A stretch of 64,000 nucleotides of DNA. Origin: Amorphophallus konjac (lineage: Eukaryota > Streptophyta > Magnoliopsida > Alismatales > Araceae). Positions 1-10,700 of this stretch are shown piece by piece. The number at the start of each line of letters is the position of its first letter. Positions within the stretch are counted from its first letter, which is position 1. Below the pieces are notes generated by a model. It saw nothing but the letters and a program-made list of their open reading frames with translations, was not told where the DNA came from and did no database searches. Position numbers and translations under genes: made by a program. The stretch spans positions 347,670,243 through 347,734,242 of the forward strand of contig CM040121.1 of assembly GCA_022559845.1 (NCBI GenBank). Direction: 5' to 3'.

Positions 1-2
1 TG

Positions 3-78
3 GAGCTGGCTGGGATAGAAGCGCTCGAGCAACATAGGTGCTCAGAGGCTTATCAGGCAGCTCTTCAAAAGGTGGCCT
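3..78 (+). pseudogene. Left half of an ORF split by copia-1
   Basis: The frame is open from the window edge and continues exactly at 31247 once copia-1 and one copy of the GGCCT duplication (74-78 / 31242-31246) are removed; the interrupted codon reads ttt (Phe). This part encodes a hydrophilic, helix-prone stretch (LAGIEALEQH then SEAYQAALQK). I do not recognise the family. Its position just before a polypurine tract and LTR at 31876 suggests a retrotransposon ORF, possibly a gag-like protein of a Tat-type or non-autonomous element. The start lies outside the window. Confidence 0.55.
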
Positions 79-937
79 TGTTGACTGGTGATAAGCAGAT
101 CTATAAGGGAGGGGTGAATAGATCAGCCCCTTTTTTACCCTTCTTTGTGGAAATAAAAAGGATCTAACACAAATGACGATAAGATAGATATTTAGTTAAT
201 AGCTAAGAAGCTGGACACACAACTGATATCTATGAATAGTCCTATCAAGCTTCTACTGCTAGAACATAAAGGAAAGCAAATCACAAGACACAATCTTTAA
301 GGTGGTTCGGTCTCAATCTAGAGACCTACGTCCACCCCTCACACAACACGGTGAGGCTTCACTACTGCAAAAGCACATCCACTGATTCATAGCTTCTATC
401 AGAGAGATACACTCTCACAACTCCGCTGCCACACAGCTTGAGGGATCACAACCCAAAACACTCCGCTGCCAAACAGCTTGAGTGGTAACAACCCAAAACA
501 CACAGATCGGTTGTCACACCATCTATCTTCCTACTCACACGTATTGAACGAATGATATGAGGTGTGTTTTGAAGAAAAGGCAAACTAAAAATGAAACAGC
601 CCGATAGAGTATCGTAATAAGGCAATATGAAAAAGAAGTCTCCTGTCTGGGAAAGAGTTTGAGGGCTCCATGGCTCTCCTCTTGTTCTTCCTGGTTCTTT
701 ACCACAACCCTTGTGAGAGGATGATGATCTAGCTTTCAGCTTTCAAGGGTTCTAGATGGAGCTTCACAAGACCTTCCTGCTTGCAAGGAGTCCTCTCATC
801 GTGAGGAAGATGATCATCTTCTTTTTGTTGCACTCACGCCAGTAGCATCACCAGGAAAAAGATAACTTCGTCAGCAAGCTTCTAGCTGTTCTTTTCTCTG
901 CTTGATTTTCTTGCTGTCGAACTGGAGCTCATGCTCC

Positions 938-946
938 TGATATATT
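938..946 (-). promoter_or_regulatory. Probable TATA box of copia-1 3' LTR
   Basis: The minus strand reads AATATATCA about 950 bp into the LTR, downstream of the repeat array. The same sequence is kept in the 5' LTR at 28110-28118. No other TATA candidate is as well placed. Confidence 0.4.
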
Positions 947-1254
947 GGGTGTCTTCAGCGACACCAATGTTGTCCACTTTTCAAGCAAAACCCAGAATGT
1001 CATATCCACATAATTTCATTTGCTTCTATTTGCCAAGTTGACTCTATTTCTGTCAAGTCTGTAGATATGTGGGTAGGTGGGAGACCATATCTGTAAAAGT
1101 ACAGTCGTTTCAGGGGATTTCTCTGCCAGACCATCATCCTTCGACAGAGTACCCTCTTTGATGACTTTTTCCAGACTGGACGGATCCTCCAGGACAAGTT
1201 CCAGATCTTGAAAATGGCTTCTATCGGTTTCAAACCCGTTCTGGTCGAACACGA

Positions 1255-1775
1255 GTGTGTCGACACTTTCCACACAGTGTGTCGAGACATCCCATTGAAT
1301 AACTTGAAGACAGCTTCTGCCGATTTCAAAATCGTTCTGGTCGAACACTGATGTGTCGACACTTTACTCACAGTGTGTCGAGACATATGTGCTTGGTTCC
1401 GAGATAACATCATAACTGTGTCGAGACATCATCAAACGGTGTCGAGACATGTGCGTCATGTGCAGGCAGAGTTCCCACACGAAGGTGTCGAGTCTTTATG
1501 CGCCAGGATTCGAGTCATCACACGAAGGTGTCGAGACACGTCCGCCATAAATAAGTGAGGCTTGAGGTGTGTCGACAGTTTTCACTCAGTGTGTTGAGAC
1601 ATCAATTAATCCATAGGCCAGACAGACAACAGCTTCAGCTTGATTTCTTCTGGAGGTGTCGAGACATTGGTTAGATGTGTTGACACATTCTTTTCTGCTG
1701 GAGCTCAACCATTCGTATATCAGCACGATCTCGTCTAGATGTGTCGAGACATCATCAGACGGTGTCGAGACATCA
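1255..1775. repeat. U3 array of TGTCGA(G/C)ACA motifs, copia-1 3' LTR
   Basis: About 14 copies of a 10-12 bp near-palindrome, TGTCGAGACA or TGTCGACAC, with a few ttg variants, are scattered at irregular 20-100 bp spacing. They often occur as a TGTCGACAC then TGTCGAGACA pair 20-25 bp apart. They lie wholly upstream of the TATA-like site, as enhancer repeats would. Confidence 0.8.
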
Positions 1776-1894
1776 CTTAGAGAAATTCTCCTGCACTTGT
1801 TTAGTCTATACATTAAACCAGAACATGTTACATATTCCTCAATTATCTACTAATGATTTATGATTTGTTATCATCAAAATCAGGGGACACAACA

Positions 1895-1913
1895 TTCTCC
1901 CCCTTTTTGATGA
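1895..1913 (-). promoter_or_regulatory. Copia-1 polypurine tract
   Basis: Read on the minus strand this is a run of A then G (AAAAAGGGGGAGAA) touching the LTR start TGTTGTG. This is the usual plus-strand primer of SIRE-type elements. Confidence 0.85.
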
Positions 1914-2370
1914 TGACAACCATGAATCATTATAACCAATCATTCATATAGCATTACACAATTTGGTTGAGGAACCATCAAACAAGTGAAATTCATTCAT
2001 TCAACACAACGACTGAACTTTAGCATTTTTCAACAAAAAGCTTGTTTCATTGATCAACCAAGCTTTTATACAGATCAAGCAAGACATGTATTCAAGCATT
2101 TACATTGTACTGACTAAATGCAAAAACTAAAATCTAGATGAAAAATCTAACTACATGCTAGATGCTAGATGATGCTTGTCTTCTCAGAAGATCTTCAGTA
2201 CTTCTCCCCCTTTGTTATCAGCAAGGAGGGGGTAAAGGAGGAGGCTGCTGTGGTGGAGGCATGGAGCTAGAACTGGCAAAGTGAAGGATCTGTGCCTCTT
2301 TGAAGTCGTGTTGCATGTGAAAGATTGCTGTTGCTAGAGAGTCAACCCTCTGAGATAGCTGCTCATCCCT

Positions 2371-2970
2371 TTATCTAACAAACTGGTGTAAAGACTTGAT
2401 ATTTTCCTTGATGTCCTTGAGCCAGCCATGATTCATTTCACAGATGTATTCTGTTTCAGCCTTCTGTTGGGAGCCTTGTGGTGGAAAACGAGAAGAGGTG
2501 GCTTCTGTTTGAGGAGGAGGGCACCATTCATCACCTGTGTCTTGCAGGGCTGGTTGGAGTTGAGCTTTATGCAGACAAATGAGCTCCAAGATTTCAGTAC
2601 CAACCATATCCAGTTTGTTGTACACGACGCCCATCTTGGCCTTAGCTTTGGTGGTACTGTTGACTGCTCGAGCTGTGTCTGTGTAGACAGTTTCTGCAAG
2701 CTTCGAGGAGGCATCCAGTAGCTTGTTGGAGTCAGAGTAGATCTTCCCTTTCTCTTTGGCGGACAGCCGTGGCCACTTGGCCTTTGGTTGCGGCGGCATA
2801 ACTCTTTCACTGTTCGAGCCCTGGGCCTTGGCAGCTCGTCTCTTAGCTGGTTCTGCAGCTGGGCAGTCCTCAATGCTCTTGGATCGCCCCTCTATGTGTG
2901 CTTTCGAGGCTGCGGCCTTCTTGGATGACGCCGCTTCTCTCTTCTTACCGTGGGTGACCGGAGGAGCCAT
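2371..2970 (-). CDS. Extra 3' ORF of copia-1 (SIRE-type, function unknown)
   Basis: A 199-codon ORF lies between the pol stop and the polypurine tract, where SIRE/Maximus elements commonly carry an additional (once called env-like) ORF. I chose the ATG at 2970 because it begins MAPP in a good plant context (ccATGGCT); the frame stays open upstream to an ATG at 3165. The N-terminal third is rich in Lys, Ala and Ser (KKREAASSKKAAASKA). The middle (about residues 80-150) looks helical with many Lys, and the C-terminus is polar. I see no signal peptide or membrane segment in the MAPP form; the longer form would add a hydrophobic start. It could be a C-terminal remnant of a larger protein. No function is assigned. 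Confidence 0.45.
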   Translation of the reverse strand: MAPPVTHGKKREAASSKKAAASKAHIEGRSKSIEDCPAAEPAKRRAAKAQGSNSERVMPPQPKAKWPRLSAKEKGKIYSDSNKLLDASSKLAETVYTDTARAVNSTTKAKAKMGVVYNKLDMVGTEILELICLHKAQLQPALQDTGDEWCPPPQTEATSSRFPPQGSQQKAETEYICEMNHGWLKDIKENIKSLHQFVR

Positions 2971-3165
2971 GGAGAGGTTAGAAGACAGGGAGGAGAGAAG
3001 ACGGAGGACGGCTGGAGCTAGCTGGGAAGATGGTTTCACAAGGGAAGGAGGACTGAGCGAGGGCGTCGACCTCCACAGTGAGAGTGTGCAGGGTCGTCGG
3101 AGAATGGGTGTGAGAGTGAATAGGGTTAGAAGTGAGGAATGGTAAAGAAGAATGAGTTTCACCAT

Positions 3166-4385
3166 CGACTAAATAAAGAAAGTTGAGATTTTTGATTTTT
3201 AAAATAGCAACCCTGAGATAAGAAATGGCGTATATACCCCTATGTTAAGTTCAGAACGGTTTAAAGCTTATAAGCTCATTTTTGAGAATGAAGGTTTGAG
3301 AAAAAAACCATTTTTACAACAAAGAATAAGATTAAAATATTTGAGATAGTTAAAGAAGGTAGAACCAAGCCCATTTGACTTCCTTATCACGTTCAATTGG
3401 CATGATTTGAAAAGGAAGATAAGCAAGTATTGAAGATAAACAAGAACCGTTTTATTTTGAAGCAATGTGTAGAGTCAACCCCAAACCGATTTTTTTTATT
3501 TTAATTAATAAAATATTCTGAGATAGCATTCACTTTTTGACTCAAGGAAACACGTTGATTAGACGCCAGAGTCCCTGGTTATTCAGTGAGCTTATCTTTC
3601 TAAATTTTTTCTGAACAGAGTTGACAGCCTTCATCATGACTAGATTAACCTTCATTTCATTGATGGAGGATCTAATTTCTCTGAAGAGAGGTCATTGCTA
3701 TGAAATTATAGCAGCATGGTTTTTAGGAGGCATATTCTCTAATTGACTTCAAGTAGGTAACATGTTTAAAGATAATACATGCCAATCAATTCATAAACCA
3801 AGAAGCCTATTTACAGTGAACTTTAAGACACTTAGGCAATGGTCATTTTCAAGGACTAGAGAAATGTTTTAATCCTATTATGAGTGTAAGTTTGGTAGAA
3901 CTCAATGTAATGAATAACGAAAATGAGGATTATAAACAAGAAACCATTTCTTTAACTAGGACTAAAACAGATGAACTCACGCAGGGTTGTATAAATGAAG
4001 GAAAACATTTTCAACTCCCCCTCACTTAATGCTCGGTGAAAAATGAGGGTTCAGAGGCAAAGGATTTGATATAGAAATGGAGGAGGCAGTGGGAAGAAGG
4101 AATCAGAAAAACTCTCCATTGGACCTTCAAACCCAAGAGCGGCTTAGTGACAAGGTCGACACATTCTGTGGGTGTGTCGACCTGCCTAGAGGAGGCATAG
4201 CCTTTGCAAGGAATTTGTAGCATTAACACTAGATATGCACAGACTCACGTAGAGTATAAATTGAAACAAGCATAGACCTTAATAACTATGCACTGACCTT
4301 GTTGGCTAGCACTCCATTATGCACAGACCTTGCTGACGAACATGCACCGACCATACTCATGATGTGCACTGTCCTTTATTAAGCC
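3166..4385. other. Copia-1 3' internal region without a recognised gene
   Basis: AT-rich DNA between the extra ORF and element A. I see no conserved domain. At 4155-4190 there are two GTGTCGAC motifs like those of the LTR. At about 4240-4375 there are five or six plus-strand TGCAC(C/T)GACC-like motifs, the reverse complement of the motif in the copia-2 LTR. The region may once have been part of the extra ORF. Confidence 0.5.
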
Positions 4386-4926
4386 ATTGCTGGTGAGGAC
4401 ACGCGTCACACTTTACGACGGAGTACACGGATCTCGCCGGCATCCCTTTGGCTCGGCGACCAGTTGACAGATTAGCGGAGCTATCATCACTTATTTTATG
4501 CTTTGGGCCATGTTGGGCCTTGGTTTAGTCCGTGTGTGGACAATTTTCTTTCAGTCATGGACCTTTTTTTAGGCCAATTAGGCTTTATTTGTGTTTTGTA
4601 GGCTTGCTAGAGGCTAGGGGGGGTTATTGGGCCACTTCTTGGTTCACTTCTCTGGCCCACAAAGGGCTGGCCACTTCCCCCCCCCCTGGGCCCCCCTTGG
4701 GAGGCGCGCCCCACCTAGGGTTAGGGTTGGGGGCGGACCATTCCCTCCCCTCTTGGTGGGAGTGGCAGCCGCCCTTTCCCCCTTGCCCTCTCCCTCTTTT
4801 GGCCGCCCCCCCCCACCTTTCACTCCTAGAATCTAGGAGATTTGAATGGCCTTCCTCGGTTGTGGCCGCCCCCCCCATTTCCTTTCCCCCTTGGCTAGGG
4901 TTTAGACCTAGCATTTCCCCATCCCA

Positions 4927-4933
4927 TATAAAA
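4927..4933 (+). promoter_or_regulatory. TATA box, element A 5' LTR
   Basis: TATAAAA followed by ACCTTGTATTTTC, a block also found after the TATA of element B. Transcription would start near 4955-4965. Confidence 0.7.
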
Positions 4934-6207
4934 GACCTTGTATTTTCTTTTCAAAAGAATGATGAAAAATTTGATGCTTGAGTGTTCGTGTGGAGTGCCA
5001 CATTGCGAAAAGGGGCGACCCCTTCTTCTTCCTCCTCCTTGAGGGTGCGACGCCCTCACCTCCTCTCCAGTCCTTGGGTGCGACGCCCAGGGGTAGGAGA
5101 TCTCCCCCAAGGGATTCCAACGCCAGCAGCCTTCAACCATCGTCCACGGCGACGAGTTCGGTGGAGCGACAGTGCGCGCAGGATCGTCTTCCTCTTCCCC
5201 GGGCGTCCCTGTGCTGACAGCAGATTTGGTGTCCAGAGATCGGTCCGGTGCGTCCATTTCCCGGCAGCGTCTCATCCAAGTTTCTTCACGACTTTCGTAC
5301 CCCTTCCAGTCATCTTTCCAACCCCACCGGCCTTGGCCAAAAATTCCACCCACAGAGAAAGTTGTCTTTACAGACACTTTCGTCGCTCTGTCTGCCTCCC
5401 TGACAGTCTCACCTGTGATCCGAGACGACTTGGGTCACCGTTTGCATGCCTCTCCTACCACCAAACACCGCCAGTCCCTTCATAACATTTGTTCCCCTCC
5501 CAGTCACGAATCCAACCCCTCTGGCCTTGCCTTCAAACTCCATCGGGGTAAACTTTTGTCTTCAAGCACACTTTTAGTGCGCAATCCTGCGCTACAGTAC
5601 CCGAGCGGGACTGTCAGCAGAGGGCCTCCAAAGGGGGTACCACTTCCCGTCCTCGGATCGATCCGCAACTTGGTAGGTCGACTCCTCACATCCCACCACA
5701 CCTCCAGTAATCATCTCGGGCCGGAACGCCTTCTGTACCCTTGCGCCATCACCACCCCACCCACGGTCACAGATCAGACTGCCCTGAAGTGCTGTCTGTG
5801 CACCCCTGTTGTCACCCCCTTCGCACCCAATTCCTCCACAGGACCCCATCTGCCACCACTGCCCCTGGAGAGCCGCCCCTGTCAGCCTTCCACCAGAGAA
5901 GACGCCGCCACAAACGCTGTCCGGACGGCCGTGTACCAGCGCCATCTCTGCCCGCTGTCACAGGGACCAGCCTGCAACCTCTCGTCGGACCGACATCCTC
6001 CCTCGAGGCTGTAGCAGCAGCGTGGCCCCTCCATCCGGTCCGGCATCCCAGCAGTGCCCGCGGCGACGTGGACCTCCTCCTCAAAGGCTACTACAGGAGC
6101 GATCGGCATTGCGAGGGTCGGCATCCGGCTTCATCCCCGACCTCGGCTGCTGCCCGTCAACCCGTGCGCCGGCCGCCCCGTGTGTAGTTGTGGTTGTAGC
6201 CTATTAC

Positions 6208-6221
6208 CTCCCTGCGAGGAG
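6208..6221 (+). other. Leader hairpin 1, element A (CTCC/GGAG)
   Basis: CTCC-CTGCGA-GGAG. The stem is kept in elements B and C with loop CT(G/A)CG(T/A). It lies about 480 bp before the LTR end. Confidence 0.45.
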
Positions 6222-6295
6222 TGGGCCCTTTTGATGTTTGTATTAGTTTTCTCACGCGTGTATCGGGGTGGTTGGACTCGGCCGGGGTTCCTTCC

Positions 6296-6311
6296 CCACG
6301 CCTAGGCGTGG
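6296..6311 (+). other. Leader hairpin 2, element A (perfect palindrome)
   Basis: CCACGCCTAGGCGTGG is a perfect 16-nt palindrome and is followed by AGGTACGT, a possible splice donor. The stem recurs with different loops in B (18572-18588), C (30034-30050) and D (about 60430-60452). Confidence 0.55.
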
Positions 6312-6693
6312 AGGTACGTGTCTCGCTCCCGCCCGTAGTACTTGCTTATCACGTATATGATTGATTGTGCCGCGTGAGTGAGTGTAGGGTCTAGCTAGTT
6401 TCATTTATTACTGCTGGTTGAGAGAGACGAGAGCGGCCCTTTTCCCTTGGCCCTAGTCGAGCACCGAGCTCGGACTAGACTCCCGTGTCGTCCAGCGGCT
6501 TCTCGCCCGTTGTGACCCCGTTGCGCCTCCCTCCGTGGGACGGCCGTGGTTCGGAGTTCTGTTGAGAGACGCCTCCGCCCGGAGAGAGTTCACGTTAGTC
6601 GGTCACACCGGCTTGCCTTGTCTCGTGCGCGTGCTGGTCGCGTTCTTTAGCATCCTAGGTTAACTAGCGAGTCAGTTGTCCCGCATCAAATTT

Positions 6694-6705
6694 TGGTATC
6701 AGAGC
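6694..6705 (+). promoter_or_regulatory. Element A primer-binding site (tRNA-iMet)
   Basis: TGGTATCAGAGC begins five bases after the LTR end and matches the 3' end complement of plant initiator tRNA-Met. Confidence 0.9.
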
Positions 6706-6985
6706 TTAGGGAACCAGTTTGTTCTAACAAATTGGGGTCTTAGGTCATTCGAGTCTTTAGGTTGTCTAGGGTGCAATTGAGGCCTTAGAGTTATCTAGGT
6801 TGCATTGAGTCTCTTAGTTCATCTAGGTAACCCACCATTGCATTGTAATGTTAGGTTTGTGTCTAGTTAGAGTTTTGTCCTTGTCTCGTTGAGTCTTGCA
6901 TGTCCAGCTCCGCGCCAACCCCATGGTGGTTCCTCGAGACCACATGTCAGATTAGTCATCCCTATTGGCCCGATTCGATGCTCTT

Positions 6986-7783
6986 ATGGTACGACCCCTA
7001 AGTGTCGCCCCTACCACTCAGTCGTCGGGAGACCCGATCCCTATACCGATGACCGAGTCATTCCAGCGCCCTGTCATGTCCACTGCCGTCCTACCTAATG
7101 GGATGCATACAGAGATCGACTTCATCAGTAGGGTGTCGTCTAACTGTGTCTCACAAGACATTATTGAGTCACTCTCTAAGACTGGGGAGATTGTTCTCCG
7201 TGATGGTTTAGCTTTTATCGAGTTTCAACGGTGGTTTGGCCCCGTTAAATATTTCGATGGCGCTTGGTGCAAGATCAGCACACTTGCTGGTCCATGCATC
7301 ATTTTAGGGCGAACTTGGTTGGAGGAAAGAAGTGCGACCATCGACCTGGATAGGAGGACCTGCACCTTACACCCATCTCACCTTCCCGGTGAGTTTGTCT
7401 TCCATGACGGCGTTACGCTGACCACCTCCCTGTCATCACTTGGGTTTGTTCCAGTGAGTTACGAGGCTGAACAGGAGTTGATTGAGGAGTACCTAACTGA
7501 GGTTGAGGAGTTAGGGAGTGATCCCCTCCACATCATAGAGGACTCCGTTTCCCCTCCCGAGAGAGAGGCTTCACCCTTAGACCCTCATATAGAGACATTC
7601 TTACCTTCCGAGGGTGAACTGGTCATTGGAGAGTCTTTAGCTAGCTGGCTAAGGGAGGGTCCACTTCTAGATGTCTCCATTCCTTGCTATACACCCAAGG
7701 CCCTCAGCAGCCTGCCATGCCTACTAGGTCCCAGTTTCCACCACCCCCGGCTCGTCGTGATGACAAGGGGAAAGGGCCGATGA
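6986..7783 (+). CDS. Element A ORF1: protease-like domain without catalytic Asp triplet
   Basis: 265 codons from the first ATG in frame; the frame is open from 6965. It occupies the gag position but shows no Retrotrans_gag pattern. About residues 35-110 resemble the element's own retropepsin: GPCIILGRTWLEERSAT and TCTLHPS align with GSIILGRPWLFDRDAT and TCTFDHS of pol, but the D-S-G triplet is replaced by DFISR. A following PVSYEAEQELIEEYL segment matches PVSYEADLELAEEFF of pol, so linker plus protease appear duplicated. The acidic tail contains GESLASWLREG, resembling AEPLLSWLKDG in the element B gag. It overlaps pol by about 70-100 nt in another frame. Whether it is translated is unknown. 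Confidence 0.6.
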   Translation: MVRPLSVAPTTQSSGDPIPIPMTESFQRPVMSTAVLPNGMHTEIDFISRVSSNCVSQDIIESLSKTGEIVLRDGLAFIEFQRWFGPVKYFDGAWCKISTLAGPCIILGRTWLEERSATIDLDRRTCTLHPSHLPGEFVFHDGVTLTTSLSSLGFVPVSYEAEQELIEEYLTEVEELGSDPLHIIEDSVSPPEREASPLDPHIETFLPSEGELVIGESLASWLREGPLLDVSIPCYTPKALSSLPCLLGPSFHHPRLVVMTRGKGR

Positions 7784-10700
7784 CTGGTGGAGCACCGCAA
7801 GGCCCTAGGCCTCGTGGTGATTGCTATCGTTGTGGAGGAGCCGGTCATTACGCTGTTCAGTGCCCTACCCGACAGCAGACCGTGGCTCTAGGAGAGACAT
7901 CCGCAGGGGAGACCGTACCTGAGGTTGAACCTGTTAGCTATGAGGCCGACCTTGAGCTCGCGGAGGAGTTTTTCGATGAGTTGTTAGAGAGCGAGCAGGT
8001 CGACACCCAGGGTACGCAGCACCAGGATGATGTTCAGCTGGGAGTTGTTAGGTGTATTTTGACCCAGCCTTTGGTGAGTGATGACTGGCGTCGCACCACC
8101 ATCTTTCATACTTTCTGCAGACTAGGAGGGAAAGTCTGCAAGGTGATTATAGACAGTGGGAGTTGCATCAATGCCATCTCCACGGGCACAGTGAAACGCC
8201 TAGGATTGACCCCCGTGGACCACCCCTCCCCTTACCGTGTGTCTTGGGTAGACACTACCTCCATTCCGGTCAGACAGCGTTGCCTAGTGCCCTTACAGTT
8301 CCACGCCTACCAGGATGAGATCTGGTGTGACGTCTTGCCTATGGAGGTAGGTAGTATCATTCTAGGGAGACCTTGGTTGTTTGATAGGGATGCCACCCTC
8401 CATGGTCGTTTGAACACATGCACTTTTGATCACAGCGGCCAGAGGATCACCCTTCACCCTTCCCAACCCACACGTCCTCCCGTTCGGGGACCCACCGGTC
8501 CTAGCACTCCGAGCACTGATGTCCTGGGGCCTAGTGCCCCTTCCCCAGCCCAGGACCCAGCCCCACCCATTGCTACCACTGGTCCTCCGGCTAGGAGGTT
8601 GATGTTAGTCAGCTCCCGGGAGATGGAGCGCGACTTTGCGAGAGGAGATCCCATCTTTGCTGTAGTAGTCCGCGAGAGGCCTAGAGAGGCAGAGGGGGAG
8701 TCCCCACCCGACGTGGCTGCTATTATTCAGGAGTTCTCCGATGTTTTCCCCGATGACCTTCCCGAAGGTCTTCCTCCCATGAGAGACATCCAGCATGCTA
8801 TAGATTTGATCCCGGGGTCCTCATTGCCCAACCTGCCACACTATAGGATGAGCCCCACTGACCACGCTGAGCTCCAGCGCCAGGTGAATGAGTTGATGTC
8901 TAGGGGATCTCTCCGAGAGAGTATGAGTCCTTGTGCCGTCCCCGCCCTGCTTGCCCCCAAGAAAGACGGTACTTGGAGGATGTGCATAGACAGCCGTGCT
9001 ATCAACAAGATCACGGTGAAATATAGGTTTCCCATTCCCCGTCTGGATGATATGATGGATATGATGGCGGGAGCCACTGTGTTCTCCAAGATTGATCTAA
9101 AAAGTGGCTATCACCAGGTAAGGATCAGACCTGGAGATGAATGGAAGACGGCCTTCAAGACCAAGGATGGTCTTTATGAGTGGCTGGTCATGCCCTTTGG
9201 GCTGACCAATGCTCCCAGCACCTTCATGAGGCTGATGACTCAGGTCTTGCGACCCTTGATAGGAATCTTCGTGGTAGTTTACTTCGATGACATCCTCATT
9301 TACAGCCGTACCCGGGAGATCCATTTAGACCACCTTCGGCAGGTCTGTTTGATTCTGAGGAGAGAGAGCTTATTTGCCAACCCTAAGAAATGCGCGTTCA
9401 TGACCTCTCAGGTCACCTTCCTAGGGTTCATTGTTTCTAGTGAGGGAGTGTCTGCCGACCCTGAGAAGGTCAGGGCAATTGTTGAGTGGCCCGAGCCTCG
9501 TACCCTACATGATGTCCGTAGCTTTCACGGACTGGCGACCTTCTATCGCCGTTTTATCCGAGGCTTTAGCTCCATCACCGCCCCTATCACGGACTGCATT
9601 AGGAAAGGGGCCTTTGAGTGGACCAAGGCTGCTTCAGCCGCTTTCGCGCTCCTCAAAGAGCGCATGACCCAGGCACCCGTCCTTCGTCTTCCAGACTTCA
9701 CGAAGGTGTTTGAGGTCTCTTGTGATGCCTCAGGGGTAGGCATAGGAGGAGTTCTTAGTCAGGAGACCCATCCCGTTGCATTCTTTAGCGAGAAGCTGAG
9801 CGATGCGAAACTGCGTTACTCTACATACGATAAGGAATTCTACGCAGTTGTGCAAGCTTTGAGGCATTGGAGACACTATTTGTTACATCAGGAGTTTGTG
9901 TTGTATTCTGATCATGAGGCACTCCGATATCTCCATGCCCAAAAGAAGCTCAACTCTCGCCATAGCCGATGGGTCGAGTTCCTCCAGGAGTACACATTTG
10001 TGCTGAAGCACAAGGCCGGTGTGGAGAACCGGGTTGCTGATGCCTTGAGCCGCCGTACTCACCTATTGACCACCATGAGTGTGGAGGTGGTTGGGATGGA
10101 TAGGATGAGGGAGCTGTATGCCGATTGCCCGGATTTCGGTCCGATGTTCACCACCCTCCAGTCAGGTCCGTCCCATGAGTACCCCGACTATACGTTGCAG
10201 GATGGCTACCTTTTCTATGGGAGCAGGCTTTGTGTCCCACGGACCTCGGTCCGTGATTTTCTTACTTGGGAGTTGCATGCTGGGGGTCTAGCCGGCCACT
10301 TTGGCCGGAATAAGACCATTGAGGCCGTTGAGTACCGCTTCTTTTGGCCTAGCCTGAAGCGGGATGTTGCTAGGATTGTGGCCCAGTGCCGCATTTGTGC
10401 CTTGGCCAAACAGAGGAAACAGAATACCGGCCTTTACACTCCCCTCCCAGTGCCAGATAGTCCATGGCAGGACATTAGCATGGACTTTGTCTTAGGCTTG
10501 CCCCGTACCCTCCGCCGACACGACTCCATTTTCGTGGTGGTGGACAGATTCTCTAAGATGGCCTTGTTTATCCCATGTTCTAAAACTTCAGATGCCTCTA
10601 GGGTTGCCCGTCTATTCTTCACCCATTGTGTCTCTAGGTTTGGGTTGCCGCGTACTATTGTGTCAGATAGGGATGTTCGCTTTACTAGTTATTTCTGGAA

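Larger units (their letters stand above)
79..1894 (-). repeat. Copia-1 3' LTR
   Basis: This 1816-bp LTR matches 27251-31241 apart from element C. On the plus strand it starts TGTTGACTGG and ends GACACAACA. In element orientation U3 runs from 1894 to a TATA-like site (plus-strand tgatatatt, 938-946). U3 carries an array of TGTCGAGACA/TGTCGACAC motifs at about 1255-1775. R/U5 covers roughly 79-915. Confidence 0.9.
4391..6688 (+). repeat. Element A 5' LTR
   Basis: 2298 bp. U3 is about 540 bp and C-rich, with runs of C. The TATA box is at 4927-4933, so about 1.7 kb of R/U5 leader follows, unusually long. The leader is GC-rich and contains two short hairpin motifs (6208-6221, 6296-6311). ORFs inside the LTR are not maintained between the two copies. 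Confidence 0.93.

Noticed and set aside
1000..1413. Minus-strand ORF with repeated SRHTVWKVSTH-like peptide
   Set aside because: It is only the translation of the TGTCGAGACA/TGTCGACAC DNA repeat in the LTR.
5172..6014. 280-codon ORF inside the element A 5' LTR
   Set aside because: The 3' LTR copy is truncated by a C-to-T stop near 12911, it matches no family, and it lies in a GC-rich leader where long frames arise by chance.
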